NCBI GenBank assembly: GCA_031253795.1
Contig: JAIRVR010000062.1
Location: 1 to 37,984, forward strand
Source of the DNA: Burkholderiaceae bacterium
Lineage (GTDB): Bacteria > Pseudomonadota > Gammaproteobacteria > Burkholderiales > Burkholderiaceae_C
Reading direction: 5' to 3'
DNA: 37,984 nucleotides
Made by a program: the position numbers and the translations under genes. Positions 15,305 through 26,461 of this stretch are shown piece by piece. The number at the start of each line of letters is the position of its first letter. The first letter of the stretch is position 1. Below the pieces are notes generated by a model that searched no databases, was not told the DNA's origin, and saw only the letters and a list, made by a program, of their open reading frames with translations.

Positions 15305-15865
15305 CTACTTCCAGCGCAGCGGTTCCACGAACACCGTCCCCAGATTGCTGCTCAGGGTGAGCACGCCTTCCTGGATGGTGGCCTGCAGCTGCATGCTGCG
15401 CTCGGCGAGGCCGGCGAGGGACTGGGAGGTTTCGGAAGGCAGGCGCCAGACCTCGAGCTTGTCCAGGCGGGCCAGCTTGCCTTCGAGTCCCTTCCACCAG
15501 ACTTCGGCAGCGTGGTGGAAGGCGTAGAGCACCACGGCATCGGACTTGTTGCAGGCCTTGGCGATGGGCTTTTCCTCGGGCTGGCCCACTTCGATCCACA
15601 GGCGCTTGGCCCCCGTGAAATCGGTCAGAGAGACATCGGGATCCTCGGGATCGGACAGGCCTGCGCCGAAGGCCAGGGTGCCGTCGCCGTTGCACATGTC
15701 GTTGAGCTGGTGGGCATTGAGCGCCAGCGCGACCAGGCGCACCATCATGCGCTCGTCGGTTTCGCTGGGGTGGCGCGCCAGGGTCAGGGCATGGTCGGCA
15801 TAGTAGCCATGGTCGATGTCGGCGATGGACAGGTTCGCCTTGAAGATGGTGGATTTGAGGGCCAT
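15305..15865 (-). CDS. yaeQ: YaeQ family protein
   Basis: A 186-residue protein that matches YaeQ over its full length (E. coli YaeQ is 181). Diagnostic stretches are MALKSTIFKANLSIADIDHG, LARHPSETDERMMVRLVALA, LSDPEDPDVSLTDFTG and the C-terminal FVEPLRWK. YaeQ has a PD-(D/E)xK nuclease-like fold in known structures; its physiological role is unsettled. The start ATG (15863-15865) has AGG-rich bases upstream on this strand. It lies 28 bases after the acyltransferase pseudogene, in the order purB, acyltransferase, yaeQ. Confidence 0.93.
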   Translation of the reverse strand: MALKSTIFKANLSIADIDHGYYADHALTLARHPSETDERMMVRLVALALNAHQLNDMCNGDGTLAFGAGLSDPEDPDVSLTDFTGAKRLWIEVGQPEEKPIAKACNKSDAVVLYAFHHAAEVWWKGLEGKLARLDKLEVWRLPSETSQSLAGLAERSMQLQATIQEGVLTLSSNLGTVFVEPLRWK

Positions 15866-15893
15866 GAAAGGAAATGCGGGCGGCGCGCGGCCA

Positions 15894-16965
15894 TCAGCCG
15901 GCCAGGGGCGTCGCAGAAAGGTTGGGAGCCGTGGAAGCCGGCCTGCCGGGCTTGAAGGCCAGCGCCCTCTTTTCCAGAAGATGCCAGGACAGCACGGCCA
16001 GCAGCCCCGTCACGGCCAGGGTCAGCGAAGCGCCATAGCCGAGCCGGTCGGCAAAGCGCCATGCGATCAGCTGCTGCACGGGAAAGGCGTAAATGTACAG
16101 GCCATAGGAGAAATCGCCAAAGCGGCCCGCGTGGCGCAGCACCGGCGTGCAGGCCGCGCCACCCACGACAGCCACCACGGCCAGGGCCATCAGGCTGGCC
16201 TGGCCGGCCACGATGGACGGGCCTTTGGCATGCAGGACGCCCAGGACCAGCGCCAGCACCGCGAAGGCCGCAAGCTTTCTGGGCATCCACAGGTGGCGCC
16301 AGCAGGCCAGCGAAGCGCCCAGCGCGAACACCATTGCATATTGCAGCCCGAAGGACCACGCGGGCATGGACTCGCCAGGCGGTGGGCTGTAGCGCCACTG
16401 CATGGCAGCCAGCAAGGCGACCAGGGCCAGGGGCGCTCCAGCACCAGCGCGCCAGACCCAGCAGGCCGGCCAGGGCCAGCACGGCGTAGCAGCCCACTTC
16501 CAGGGGAATGGTCCACAACGGGCCATTGACCGACGAGGCCAGCGGATTGGCATCGAACACGCCGGGCAGTGCGAACCGCGTGTCCAGCCATAGATTGCGC
16601 AGGTAGTCCCAGGTCAGGGGATGGGCCAGATAGGCCTTGACGGGCGCCGTGGTCGCCACCGGGCCGACAACGAAGGCGCACAGCAGGACGGCGGCCGTCA
16701 GTCCTGGCCAGATGCGCAGCGCCCGGCGCCCGGCAAAGCGCCCCAGGTGCGGGTCGGCCAGCCATGACAGCATGACCAGATAGCCGCTGATCGCAAAAAA
16801 GATGACGACGCCCAGGGCTCCGGGCTCGTTGCCCATCAGCAGCGGCACGGGCCGCCCCATGGTGGCGAACTGGTGGCTTCAGATGACGAGCAGGGCGGCA
16901 AACAGCCGCAACGCATCAAAATTATTGGAACGCGCCAGCTGCCCGGCGCCAGGGGCCGACCCCAT
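15894..16965 (-). pseudogene. Acyltransferase-3 (OafA-like) family pseudogene: premature TGA plus frameshift
   Basis: The family sequence is spread over two frames. It begins at ATG 16965, five bases after the purB stop, with NNFDALRLFAALLVI. It meets an in-frame TGA at 16879-16881 and resumes with SHQFATMGRPVPLL and VIFFAISGYLVMLSWL. It continues to GLLGLARW near 16440, where the correct frame changes by one base; the rest (APLALVALLAAMQW to the end, including FGDFSYGLYIYAFPVQQ) is in the second frame to 15894. Together they give an almost complete ten-helix membrane acyltransferase of about 355 residues, of the type that acylates surface sugars. One extra base between about 16430 and 16455 would explain the shift. 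Two separate lesions make a true pseudogene more likely than one sequencing error. Confidence 0.85.
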
Positions 16966-16969
16966 GGAC

Positions 16970-18355
<1,386 letters not shown>

Positions 18356-18459
18356 TCATTGTAGGTCTGCGGCGCAAAATGCCTTGCATGGTGGGTATCG
18401 GCGGCCAGCGCATAGAATCGGCTGCCTTTGTCCGCCTGCCCCGTCCACGGAAAAAATCC

Positions 18460-19080
18460 ATGAAATTGATAGGTTCCACCACCAGTGCCTATGTGCGCAA
18501 GGTGCGCGTCGTCCTTGCCGAAAAAAGGCTCGACTATCAGTTCGTCGAGGAAAACCCCTGGGACAGCGAACTTGCGCCCGGCACCGGCAACCCGCTGGGC
18601 AAGGTGCCGCGCCTGGTCATGGACGGCAGCGACGCCATGTTCGACTCGCGCGTCATCGTCGAGTACCTGGACACCTTGTCGCCCGTGGGCAAGCTGATTC
18701 CCGGCACGGGCCGCGAACGCGCCGAGATCAAGACCTGGGAAGCCCTGGCCGACGGCCTGCTCGACGCGGGCATGCTGGCACGCCTGGAAGCCACCTGGCC
18801 AGGCCGGGACGAGTCCCAACGCAGCCAGGCCTGGGTGGATCGACAGCTGGCCAAGGTGAACGCTGCCCTGCAGGTGATGTCCCAGGGGCTGGGCGACAAG
18901 CCCTATTGCTGCGGCATCCATTTCACGCTGGCGGACGTGTGCGTGGGCTGTGCCCTGGAATGGCTGGCCTTCCGCATTCCCGACATCGCCTGGCGTGCCG
19001 ACCACCCCAACCTCGCGGCGCTGCAGGCCAAGCTCGCCGAGCGGCCGAGCTTTGCGGCCACGCGCCCCCATCAGGCCTGA
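18460..19080 (+). CDS. Glutathione S-transferase family protein
   Basis: A 206-residue protein with the two-domain GST layout. Residues 1-80 form the thioredoxin-like domain: KLIGSTTSAYVRKVRVVLAE with the active-site Ser/Tyr region, GKVPRLVMDG with the cis-Pro, and DSRVIVEYLD with the glutathione-binding Asp-Ser. The rest is the helical domain (FTLADVCVGCALEWLAF with the N-capping motif). The start at 18460 is chosen because homology begins there; the frame extends to 18379 without support. It is divergent from purB. The substrate is not predictable. A strong terminator follows at 19106-19134. Confidence 0.92.
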   Translation: MKLIGSTTSAYVRKVRVVLAEKRLDYQFVEENPWDSELAPGTGNPLGKVPRLVMDGSDAMFDSRVIVEYLDTLSPVGKLIPGTGRERAEIKTWEALADGLLDAGMLARLEATWPGRDESQRSQAWVDRQLAKVNAALQVMSQGLGDKPYCCGIHFTLADVCVGCALEWLAFRIPDIAWRADHPNLAALQAKLAERPSFAATRPHQA

Positions 19081-19105
19081 ACGCCGCTGCGGCCAGGCGC
19101 CCAAG

Positions 19106-19134
19106 AAAAAGGCCACCCTGGGGGTGGCCTTTTT
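19106..19134 (+). terminator. Intrinsic terminator after GST gene
   Basis: AAAAAGGCCACCC (19106-19118) and GGGTGGCCTTTTT (19122-19134) form a perfect 13-bp stem with a three-base loop and a T-run. It could act in both directions, but the glnE end on the other strand is about 300 bases away. Confidence 0.93.
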
Positions 19135-19443
19135 GCTGGCATAAAAAAGTTGCGAAGCATCCCGAAACGAATAAAGAGAGGGAGGGAGGAGAAGCGCTTC
19201 GGGCGGAACAGTGAAACTGTGGCCCCAGAGGCTTCGCAACGTGAATCCGGTTTCTGCAGTCCTCTCGACGACTGGCTTTCAGTAGATGAGCTACTTTTGC
19301 AGAAGTTCCAGAGCTGCGGGCCCTCAAATATGTAACATTTTGAGGACCTCCGCTCACTCGCTGTAGGCCGGTTTCCATCGTTGTTGACGGTGGGCGCTGG
19401 CCCGTGCTCCCAAGCACTGTTTCCGGAAGGCTGGCGACCCGCT
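19135..19443. other. Intergenic region with nested inverted repeats, no gene recognised
   Basis: This stretch between the convergent GST and glnE genes is less GC-rich than its neighbours. It holds a ten-base inverted repeat, GTTGCGAAGC (19149-19158) and GCTTCGCAAC (19231-19240). Inside it lie a perfect palindrome GAAGCGCTTC (19191-19200) and ACAGT-GAA-ACTGT (19208-19220). A separate hairpin, CCTCAAA with TTTGAGG, lies at 19322-19345. A purine-rich run occupies 19174-19194. No coding frame with family-like content and no tRNA is visible. It may be a remnant of a mobile element or encode a structured RNA. Confidence 0.45.
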
Positions 19444-22170
19444 TCAAGCTGCCCGGTGGCCGTCGAAGACGGCCTGCCACAGGCGATGGACGGCACCGCT
19501 CAGCGGCTCGGCCTGGGCCGGGTCGAGCTGGGCCGAGCGCTCGTCCAGCCGGGCCACGTGCTGCAGGCGCCGCAGTTCCCGGTAGGCGCCGGCTGCCTGG
19601 CGGCCCACGCCGGACGGCAGCAGGCCGGCCTGCTCGGCGCGCTGCAGCAGAGCGATATTGCCGACGTTGGCGATCAGCTCGGGATGGGACGCTGATTGCG
19701 ACAGCACGAGGTATTGCACGGCGAATTCCACATCCACCATGCCGCCCACGCTGTACTTGACGTCGAACAGGCCGCCACGCACCGGGTGGGCGGCGCGCAC
19801 GCGTTCGCGCATGGCCACGATTTCATCGCTCAGGGCGGCGGCGTCGCGCGGCGCCGTGATCACGGCCTCGCGCACGGCGTCGAAGCGCGCCTGCAGGTCA
19901 TCGCTGCCCAGCACGAAACGCGCACGCGTCATGGCCTGGTGTTCCCAGGTCCAGGCCGTGTTGCTGCCGCGCTGCTGCTGGTAGTTCGCATAAGAGGCGA
20001 AGCTGGTCACCAGCAGACCCGAATTGCCGTTGGGCCGCAGGGCGGTATCGATCTCGAACAGATCGCCCTCGCCGGTTTTCACCACCAGCCAGTTGATGAG
20101 CTTGCGCACAAAGGCCGCATAGACCTCGGAGGCGCGCTCGTCCTCGTCATCGAATACGAAGACGATGTCCAGATCGCTGCCGTAGCCCAGTTCCTTGCCG
20201 CCCAGCTTGCCGTAGCCGATGATGGCGAACTGCGGCGACTCGCGGTGGCGGTTCTTCAGCCGGCTCCAGCACCAGCGCGCCGTCACGCTCAGCACGCTGT
20301 CCGCCAGGGCACTCAGATCATCGGCCACCTGCTCGACGGTGATGCGTCCTTCCAGATCGCGCGCCAGCGTGCGGAAGACCTCGGCATGGTGGGCCCGGCG
20401 CAGCAGGTTCAGCAGCGTCTCGTCATCGTCCTCGCCCGTGGTCTGCAGCGCGGCCAGCCGCAAGGCAAGCTCGTGCTCGAAATCCATGGGCGAGAAACGT
20501 TCGTCCAGCATGGCCTCGTTGGCCAGCTCGTCGATCACGCCCGGGTGCTGCTGCAGATAGCGGGCCGGCCAGCGGGCCGCGCCCAGCAGATGCAGCAGGC
20601 GCTCATGCACGGCCGGCCGCTCCAGCAGCAGGGCCAGATAGCTTTCACGGCGCAGCAGCGGCTCCAGCCAGTTCAGAAAGCGCAGAGCTGCCTCTTCCGG
20701 CACATTGCGCTCGGACACCCACTGGGAAGTGCGCTGCACCAGCCGGAACAGGCGGCCGCGCGCCTCGTCGCGCAGGCCGGTGATGCGCGCATTGCTGCGC
20801 CAGTCGGCCACATGGGAAGCCAGGGCGGGCGGCAGCTGCTCCATCAGGCCGTCGAGTTCGCGGGGCGTGCCCTGGCCCGCTGCACCCGTGCCGCCGCAGC
20901 GGCCCGCACCGCACTGCGGCGCGGTGGGACCGCCCAGCAAGGTGTCGAATTCCTCGGCCACCTTCTCGCGGTGGGCGTCCAGCTGGTGCAGGAAGGCGCA
21001 GGCATCGGCAAAGCCCATGGTGCGCGCAATCCATTCCAGGTCATCGTCGCGCGTGGGCAGCACATGGGTCTGCTGGTCATCCAGGTACTGGATGCGGTGC
21101 TCGACGCGGCGCAGAAAGACATAGGCCTGGGCCAGGGCGTCGGCCACCTCCTGGCTCATGAGGCCGGCGCGCGCCAGGCGGCCCAGGGCCTCCAGCGTGG
21201 GCCGGCAGCGCAGCTCGGGGAACTGGCCGCCGCGCACCACCTGCAGCAGCTGCACGGTGAACTCGATCTCGCGTATGCCGCCGCGCGACAGCTTGACATC
21301 GTTGGCGCGGCCCGGATGGCCTGCGCTGCGCCGGGCCGCATGCTCGCGGATCTGGCGGTGCAGGGACCGCAGGGCATCGAAGACCGCGTAGTCGAGGTAG
21401 CGGCGGAACACAAAGGGCAGGACCACGGCACGCAGGGCCTGGACCTGGGGCGAGCGCACGCAGTCCAGCGGCGCCACGACACGGCTCTTGAGCCAGGCAA
21501 AGCGCTCCCACTCGCGGCCATGGGTCTGCAGGTATTCCTCCAGCGAGGCCAGGGACACGGCCGCCGGGCCGGAGTTGCCGTTGGGCCGCAATGCCAGGTC
21601 GACGCGGAACACGAAGCCATGTTCGGTGGTATCGCCGACCAGGCTGTAAATGCCCTTGACCACGCGTCCGAAGTATTCGTGGTGCGACAGCACACCGCGG
21701 CCGTCGGGCTGTCCCGCCGTGTCGCCGTCATGCTCGTAGACATAGATGAGGTCGATGTCGCTGGAGACATTGAGCTCGCGCGCGCCCAGCTTGCCCATGC
21801 CGATGATCCACAGCTGCACGGGCTGGCCCTCGGGGCCCTGGGGCGCACCGTGGCGCGCATCGAGTTCGGCGCGCACCTGCAGACAGGCGCGCTCCAGCGC
21901 CAGTTCGGCCAGCTCGGTGACGGCCCGGGTGACCACGTCCAGCGGTGCATGCTGCTCGCAGTCCAGCACCATGACGCGCTCCATCACCAGCTGGCGCAGC
22001 ACGCGCAGGCAGGCCGACAGGTCCAGGCCCTTGTCCAGCAGGGCGGCCAGCGCCTGCTCCATGCCCGCGCGCTGCGGCGGGCCCGGCGGCAGCAAGGCCA
22101 GGTCGTCGGCATAGCGGCGGTGCAGCCGCTGATGGAAGCGGGAATAACCTGCAGAAGCGGGGACATTCAT
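19444..22170 (-). CDS. glnE: Bifunctional glutamine synthetase adenylyltransferase/adenylyl-removing enzyme
   Basis: From ATG 22170 the protein has 908 residues, usual for betaproteobacterial GlnE (E. coli 946). It adenylylates and deadenylylates glutamine synthetase in response to PII and glutamine. The two nucleotidyltransferase domains are visible: the N-terminal adenylyl-removing domain with IGMGKLGARELNVSSDIDL (residues about 123-141), and the C-terminal adenylyltransferase domain with GYGKLGGKELGYGSDLDIV (about 651-669). Each has the G-S-D-x-D metal motif (SSDID, GSDLD). The open frame runs upstream to 22635, but that part overlaps the divergent yhdP gene. ATG 22185 is an alternative start. 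The gene is divergent from yhdP, with 148 bases between the starts. Confidence 0.95.
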   Translation of the reverse strand: MNVPASAGYSRFHQRLHRRYADDLALLPPGPPQRAGMEQALAALLDKGLDLSACLRVLRQLVMERVMVLDCEQHAPLDVVTRAVTELAELALERACLQVRAELDARHGAPQGPEGQPVQLWIIGMGKLGARELNVSSDIDLIYVYEHDGDTAGQPDGRGVLSHHEYFGRVVKGIYSLVGDTTEHGFVFRVDLALRPNGNSGPAAVSLASLEEYLQTHGREWERFAWLKSRVVAPLDCVRSPQVQALRAVVLPFVFRRYLDYAVFDALRSLHRQIREHAARRSAGHPGRANDVKLSRGGIREIEFTVQLLQVVRGGQFPELRCRPTLEALGRLARAGLMSQEVADALAQAYVFLRRVEHRIQYLDDQQTHVLPTRDDDLEWIARTMGFADACAFLHQLDAHREKVAEEFDTLLGGPTAPQCGAGRCGGTGAAGQGTPRELDGLMEQLPPALASHVADWRSNARITGLRDEARGRLFRLVQRTSQWVSERNVPEEAALRFLNWLEPLLRRESYLALLLERPAVHERLLHLLGAARWPARYLQQHPGVIDELANEAMLDERFSPMDFEHELALRLAALQTTGEDDDETLLNLLRRAHHAEVFRTLARDLEGRITVEQVADDLSALADSVLSVTARWCWSRLKNRHRESPQFAIIGYGKLGGKELGYGSDLDIVFVFDDEDERASEVYAAFVRKLINWLVVKTGEGDLFEIDTALRPNGNSGLLVTSFASYANYQQQRGSNTAWTWEHQAMTRARFVLGSDDLQARFDAVREAVITAPRDAAALSDEIVAMRERVRAAHPVRGGLFDVKYSVGGMVDVEFAVQYLVLSQSASHPELIANVGNIALLQRAEQAGLLPSGVGRQAAGAYRELRRLQHVARLDERSAQLDPAQAEPLSGAVHRLWQAVFDGHRAA

Positions 22171-22318
22171 GGCGTTGCCTGCCATTGCGAACACTGAGGA
22201 TTGCATACGGACCGCGAAGGAAGCGGCCACTGTCGCGGAACTGGACCGCTGCAACCCCTGGTTACTGCACTGCCCCTGAGGGCGCCGGTCATAATTCCCG
22301 TCATAGCTGAAGCCGCCG

Positions 22319-25300
22319 ATGATCGAACCGAAACCGCACCCCACACGCCCGACCCATTGGATGGCCGGCCTTGCGCGGTGGACGCTGGGACTGGTCCTCG
22401 CCTTCTGGCTGGCCGTCGCCACCGTGTGGGGGGTGCTCCATGGGTGGATTGTGCCGCGAATCGGAGAATGGCGTCCCCAGCTGGAATCCCTGGCCTCACG
22501 CACCCTGGGACTTCCCGTTCGCATAGGCAGCATCGAGGCGCACAGCGAAGGGCTGATCCCCCGTTTCGAACTTGGCGACGTGGTCCTGCAAGACCCTGAC
22601 AGCGGCACGGACGCCCTGCGCCTGCCCCATGTCACCGTGGCGGTTTCGGCACGCTCGCTGATGCGCCTGGGCGTGGAGCAGATCTACATCGACCGGCCCG
22701 AGCTGGTGGTCCGGCGTGCGGCCGATGGCCGCATCTTCGTCGCGGGCATTGCCATCAGCCCTTCGGCGGGCCAGGACAACGAGGCCGCCGACTGGCTTTT
22801 TTCCCAGACCGAACTGGCGCTGCGCGGCGGCAGCCTGCTGTGGATCGACGAGATGCGCCAGGCGCCGCCCCTGGCCCTCAGCGACGTGGACGTGGTGCTG
22901 CGCAACCGGGGCTGGAGCCATGGCATGCGCCTGGACGCCACGCCGCCCCAGGGCTGGGGCGGGCGCTTCACGCTGGCCGGCCAGTTCCGCGAACCGCTGC
23001 TTTCCACCCATGAGGGCGACTGGCAGCGCTGGAGCGGCAAGGCCTACGCACTGTTCGGCGACATCGATCTGTCCCAGCTGGGCCGCTATGTCGATACCGG
23101 AGCGCTGCGGCTGCAGCAAGGCCATGGCGCCCTGCGTGCCTGGATGGACCTGCGCCAGGGCCAGCCACTGGGTGCCACGGCCGATCTGGCCGTGAAGGCG
23201 TTGCAGCTGCAGTGGCGCGACGACCTGCAACCGCTGCAGCTGCAGGCCGTTCAGGGGCGGCTGAGCCTGCAGCGCCAGGAAGACTATCGCTTCACTGCCC
23301 AGGGGCTGGAGTTTTCCACGGGCGACGGTCTGCACTGGCCGGCCGGCAATCTGCGCCTGCGCTATGCGCCCACGGGGGCCAGCCCGCAGGGCGCACTCGG
23401 CGAACAGGGCGAGCTGCAGGCCGATGCCGTGGACCTGGCCATCCTGGCCCAGTTGCTGCAGCGCCTGCCCCTGCCCGAATCCCTGCAGCAACACATCGCC
23501 CAGCTCCAGCCCTCGGGCCGGCTGCGCGACCTGCAGTGGAGCTGGCGCGGCCCTCTCGAAAACCTGCGCCAGTACAAGGCCAGCGGCCAGCTGCAGCAGC
23601 TGTCGCTGGCCGGCATCCCCTCGGAACAAGGCCCCACCCACCCAGGCATGCCCGGTGTGCAGGGCCTGAACGCGCAGTTCTCGCTGGACCAGGACGGCGG
23701 CCAGGCCCAGCTGGAAATGGACGGCACGCACCAGGGCGCCTTCCTGTCCTTCCCTGGCGTCTTCGAAGAACCCGATATCGCGCTGCAGCGCCTGCAGGCC
23801 AGCCTGCGCTGGCAATTGCGTGGCCAGGCCATCAGCGTGCAGGTTCCCAGCCTGCGCTTTGCCAACGGCGACACCGAGGGCGAGGCACGTGCGCAATGGC
23901 ATACGGGCGATGGCAGCGCGAAGCAGCCGCGCTTTCCGGGCGTGCTCGACCTGCAGGGCCAGTTGCGCGACGCCGACGGCACCAGCGTGCACCGCTATCT
24001 GCCGCTGGAGATTCCGGCCGACGCGCGCCATTACGTGCGCGACGCCATCAAGGCAGGGCGCGCCAGCACCGTGGCCTTCAAGGTGCGCGGCGAGCTGGAC
24101 CATGTGCCCTTCGACAAACCTGGCCAGGGCGAATTCCATATCGCGGCCAAGCTCCACGATGTGCACTACGACTACGTTCCCGCCTCCCTGCTCACGCATG
24201 GCGAGGCCCCCTGGCCCGCACTGACCCAGCTGTCGGGCGAGCTGGTCTTCGACAGATCCTCCATGGCCGTGCGCAATGCGCGCGGGCAGTTCGCCGGCTA
24301 TGGCCAGCTGCAGATGCGCGACATCCAGGCCAGCATCGCCGACCTGTCCCACACCGAGGTGGCCGTCAGCGCCAAGGGCCAGGGCCCGCTGGCCGACATG
24401 CTGGGCGTGGTCCAGACCTCGGCACTGTCGGCTCTGACCGAGCATGTGCTGGACACCAGCCAGGCCACGGGACCAGCCCAGCTGGCCCTGCAACTGCAAT
24501 TGCCCATCAACCACCTGGACCGCAGCAAGGTCGGCGGCCAGGTCACGCTGTCGGGCAATTCCCTGCAGCTCGACGCCGACACGCCCCACCTGAGCCAGCT
24601 GCGCGGCGCGGTCAAGTTCTCCGAAACCGGCTTCAGCCTGGTCGGCCTGCAGGGCCGGGCCCTGGGCGGCGAACTCAAGGCCGAGGGAGGCATGCAGGCG
24701 CCCCCGCACGGGACGGCCACGCCGGCCTCCGAATCGCCGGTGCGGATCCGCATCCAGGGCACGGCCAGCGCCCAGGGTCTGCGCGACGCCAGGGAGCTGG
24801 GCTGGGTTGCCGATCTGGCCCGCCATGCCGAAGGCCAGTCGCCCTACAGCCTGCAGCTCAAGGTCCGGCGCGGCAAGCCCGAAATCCAGGTGCAGACCAG
24901 CCTGCAAGGCATGCGCATCCAGCTGCCCGCGCCCCTGGGCAAGCCGGCCGACACCAGCCTGGCGCTGAACGTCAGCCATCAGCTGGCTGCGGCCTCCTTT
25001 GCCGCGGCCGATGCCCCGCTCCAGGACCAGATCAGCGTGCGGCTCGGCGACATGGCGTCCGTGGTCTACGAACGCGACATCAGCGACCCCCGGCAGGCGC
25101 GCGTCCTGCGCGGAAGCATTGCCCTGGGCCAGGAGGCGGCGGCCACGACCCATTTGCCGGACCGCGGCGTGCACGCGCGCATGCAGCTGCAGGAATTCAG
25201 CATCGACGACTGGCTGGCCCTGCTGCCGCGCAGCCCCGCTGCGACCTCCACGGCAACGGCCGACGGTGCCCAGGCCATTGACGAGGTCACGCGCACCTAC

Positions 25301-26461
25301 CTGCCGGACCAGATGGCACTGCGCGTGGGCGTGCTGCAGGCCAAGGGGCGGCAACTGCACGACCTGGTGGCCGGCATTTCGCGCGAGGGCAGCGCCTGGC
25401 AGAGCAATCTTTCCTCGCGGGAACTCAACGGCTACGTGGAATACCGCGAAGGCAGCCCCGCCGAGCCGGCAGGCCATCTGATCGCCAAGCTCTCGCGCCT
25501 GACCGTGCCCGAGGCCCGCAGCGAGCGCGTCGACGCCCTGCTCAACGACGGTCCCCGCGCCCTGCCCGCGCTGCAGATCAGCGTCGAAGACATGCAACTG
25601 GCCGGCCATGCCCTGGGCCGTCTCGAAGTCGAAGCTCGCAACCGCCCCGTGCCCGGCGTGCCCACGGCACGCGAATGGCAACTGTCGCGCTTCAATATCT
25701 ACACGCCCGAAGCCACGCTCACCGCCAGCGGCCACTGGCGGCTGCAGCAGGACCAGACCGTCCACCCGGGGCGCAGCCAGCTGCAGTTCCAGCTGGATCT
25801 GCGTGACGTCGGCAAGCTGCTCACGCGCTTTGACATGCCAGGCGTGGTGGGCAACGGCAAGGGGACGCTCCAGGGCGCGGCCGGCTGGACGGGTTCGCCG
25901 ATCACGCCGGATTTCCGCAGCCTCTCGGGCAGCATGCGGCTGGATGTGCAAAATGGGCAATTCCTGAAGGCCGAACCCGGGCTGGCCAAACTGCTGAGCG
26001 TGCTCAGCCTGCAGGCGCTGCCGCGCCGGCTGACCCTGGACTTCCGCGACGTGTTCAGCAACGGCTTCGCCTTCGACTTCATGCGTGGCGACGTGCAGAT
26101 CAGCGAAGGCGTGGCGCGCACCAACAACATGCAGATGAAGGGCGTGAACGCCGCCGTGCTGATGGAAGGCTCGGCCGACCTGGACCGCGAAACCCAGAAC
26201 CTGCATGTGGTGGTCGTGCCCGAAATCAATGCCATGACGGCCTCCCTGGTCGCCACGGCCATCAACCCGGTCGTGGGCCTGGGCAGCTTTTTGGCCCAGG
26301 TGCTGCTGCGCGGCCCGCTGATCGCGGCGGCCACCAAGGAATTTCGCATCGACGGCAGCTGGGACGATCCCCAGGTCACGGCCCTGCCGCGCCGCCAGCC
26401 GGCAGCCAGCCCCGATGCCTCCGCGGCCACGCCGCCCTCTGTTTCAGGAGACAAGCCATGA
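22319..26461 (+). CDS. yhdP: YhdP family AsmA-like envelope protein
   Basis: A 1380-residue protein. A single N-terminal membrane helix (WTLGLVLAFWLAVATVWGVL, about residues 24-43) anchors it in the inner membrane; the rest is a very long periplasmic beta-rich region with DUF3971 in the middle and an AsmA-like C-terminal part (LRLDVQNGQFLKAEPGLAKLL type; core GQFLKAEPG, then TNNMQMKG and LHVVVVPEINA). The length is close to E. coli YhdP (about 1266). YhdP belongs to the bridge-like lipid-transfer group that carries phospholipid to the outer membrane with TamB and YdbH. Its TGA overlaps the next start in ATGA (26458-26461), so translation is coupled to the nitrilase gene. Confidence 0.93.
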   Translation: MIEPKPHPTRPTHWMAGLARWTLGLVLAFWLAVATVWGVLHGWIVPRIGEWRPQLESLASRTLGLPVRIGSIEAHSEGLIPRFELGDVVLQDPDSGTDALRLPHVTVAVSARSLMRLGVEQIYIDRPELVVRRAADGRIFVAGIAISPSAGQDNEAADWLFSQTELALRGGSLLWIDEMRQAPPLALSDVDVVLRNRGWSHGMRLDATPPQGWGGRFTLAGQFREPLLSTHEGDWQRWSGKAYALFGDIDLSQLGRYVDTGALRLQQGHGALRAWMDLRQGQPLGATADLAVKALQLQWRDDLQPLQLQAVQGRLSLQRQEDYRFTAQGLEFSTGDGLHWPAGNLRLRYAPTGASPQGALGEQGELQADAVDLAILAQLLQRLPLPESLQQHIAQLQPSGRLRDLQWSWRGPLENLRQYKASGQLQQLSLAGIPSEQGPTHPGMPGVQGLNAQFSLDQDGGQAQLEMDGTHQGAFLSFPGVFEEPDIALQRLQASLRWQLRGQAISVQVPSLRFANGDTEGEARAQWHTGDGSAKQPRFPGVLDLQGQLRDADGTSVHRYLPLEIPADARHYVRDAIKAGRASTVAFKVRGELDHVPFDKPGQGEFHIAAKLHDVHYDYVPASLLTHGEAPWPALTQLSGELVFDRSSMAVRNARGQFAGYGQLQMRDIQASIADLSHTEVAVSAKGQGPLADMLGVVQTSALSALTEHVLDTSQATGPAQLALQLQLPINHLDRSKVGGQVTLSGNSLQLDADTPHLSQLRGAVKFSETGFSLVGLQGRALGGELKAEGGMQAPPHGTATPASESPVRIRIQGTASAQGLRDARELGWVADLARHAEGQSPYSLQLKVRRGKPEIQVQTSLQGMRIQLPAPLGKPADTSLALNVSHQLAAASFAAADAPLQDQISVRLGDMASVVYERDISDPRQARVLRGSIALGQEAAATTHLPDRGVHARMQLQEFSIDDWLALLPRSPAATSTATADGAQAIDEVTRTYLPDQMALRVGVLQAKGRQLHDLVAGISREGSAWQSNLSSRELNGYVEYREGSPAEPAGHLIAKLSRLTVPEARSERVDALLNDGPRALPALQISVEDMQLAGHALGRLEVEARNRPVPGVPTAREWQLSRFNIYTPEATLTASGHWRLQQDQTVHPGRSQLQFQLDLRDVGKLLTRFDMPGVVGNGKGTLQGAAGWTGSPITPDFRSLSGSMRLDVQNGQFLKAEPGLAKLLSVLSLQALPRRLTLDFRDVFSNGFAFDFMRGDVQISEGVARTNNMQMKGVNAAVLMEGSADLDRETQNLHVVVVPEINAMTASLVATAINPVVGLGSFLAQVLLRGPLIAAATKEFRIDGSWDDPQVTALPRRQPAASPDASAATPPSVSGDKP

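Noticed and set aside
19696-22197. Plus-strand open frame of 833 codons
   Set aside because: Antisense shadow of glnE; no family motifs, no ribosome site.
22496-26206. Minus-strand open frame of 1236 codons
   Set aside because: Antisense shadow of yhdP; the Gln/His/Gly-rich composition is typical of a reverse-complement frame.
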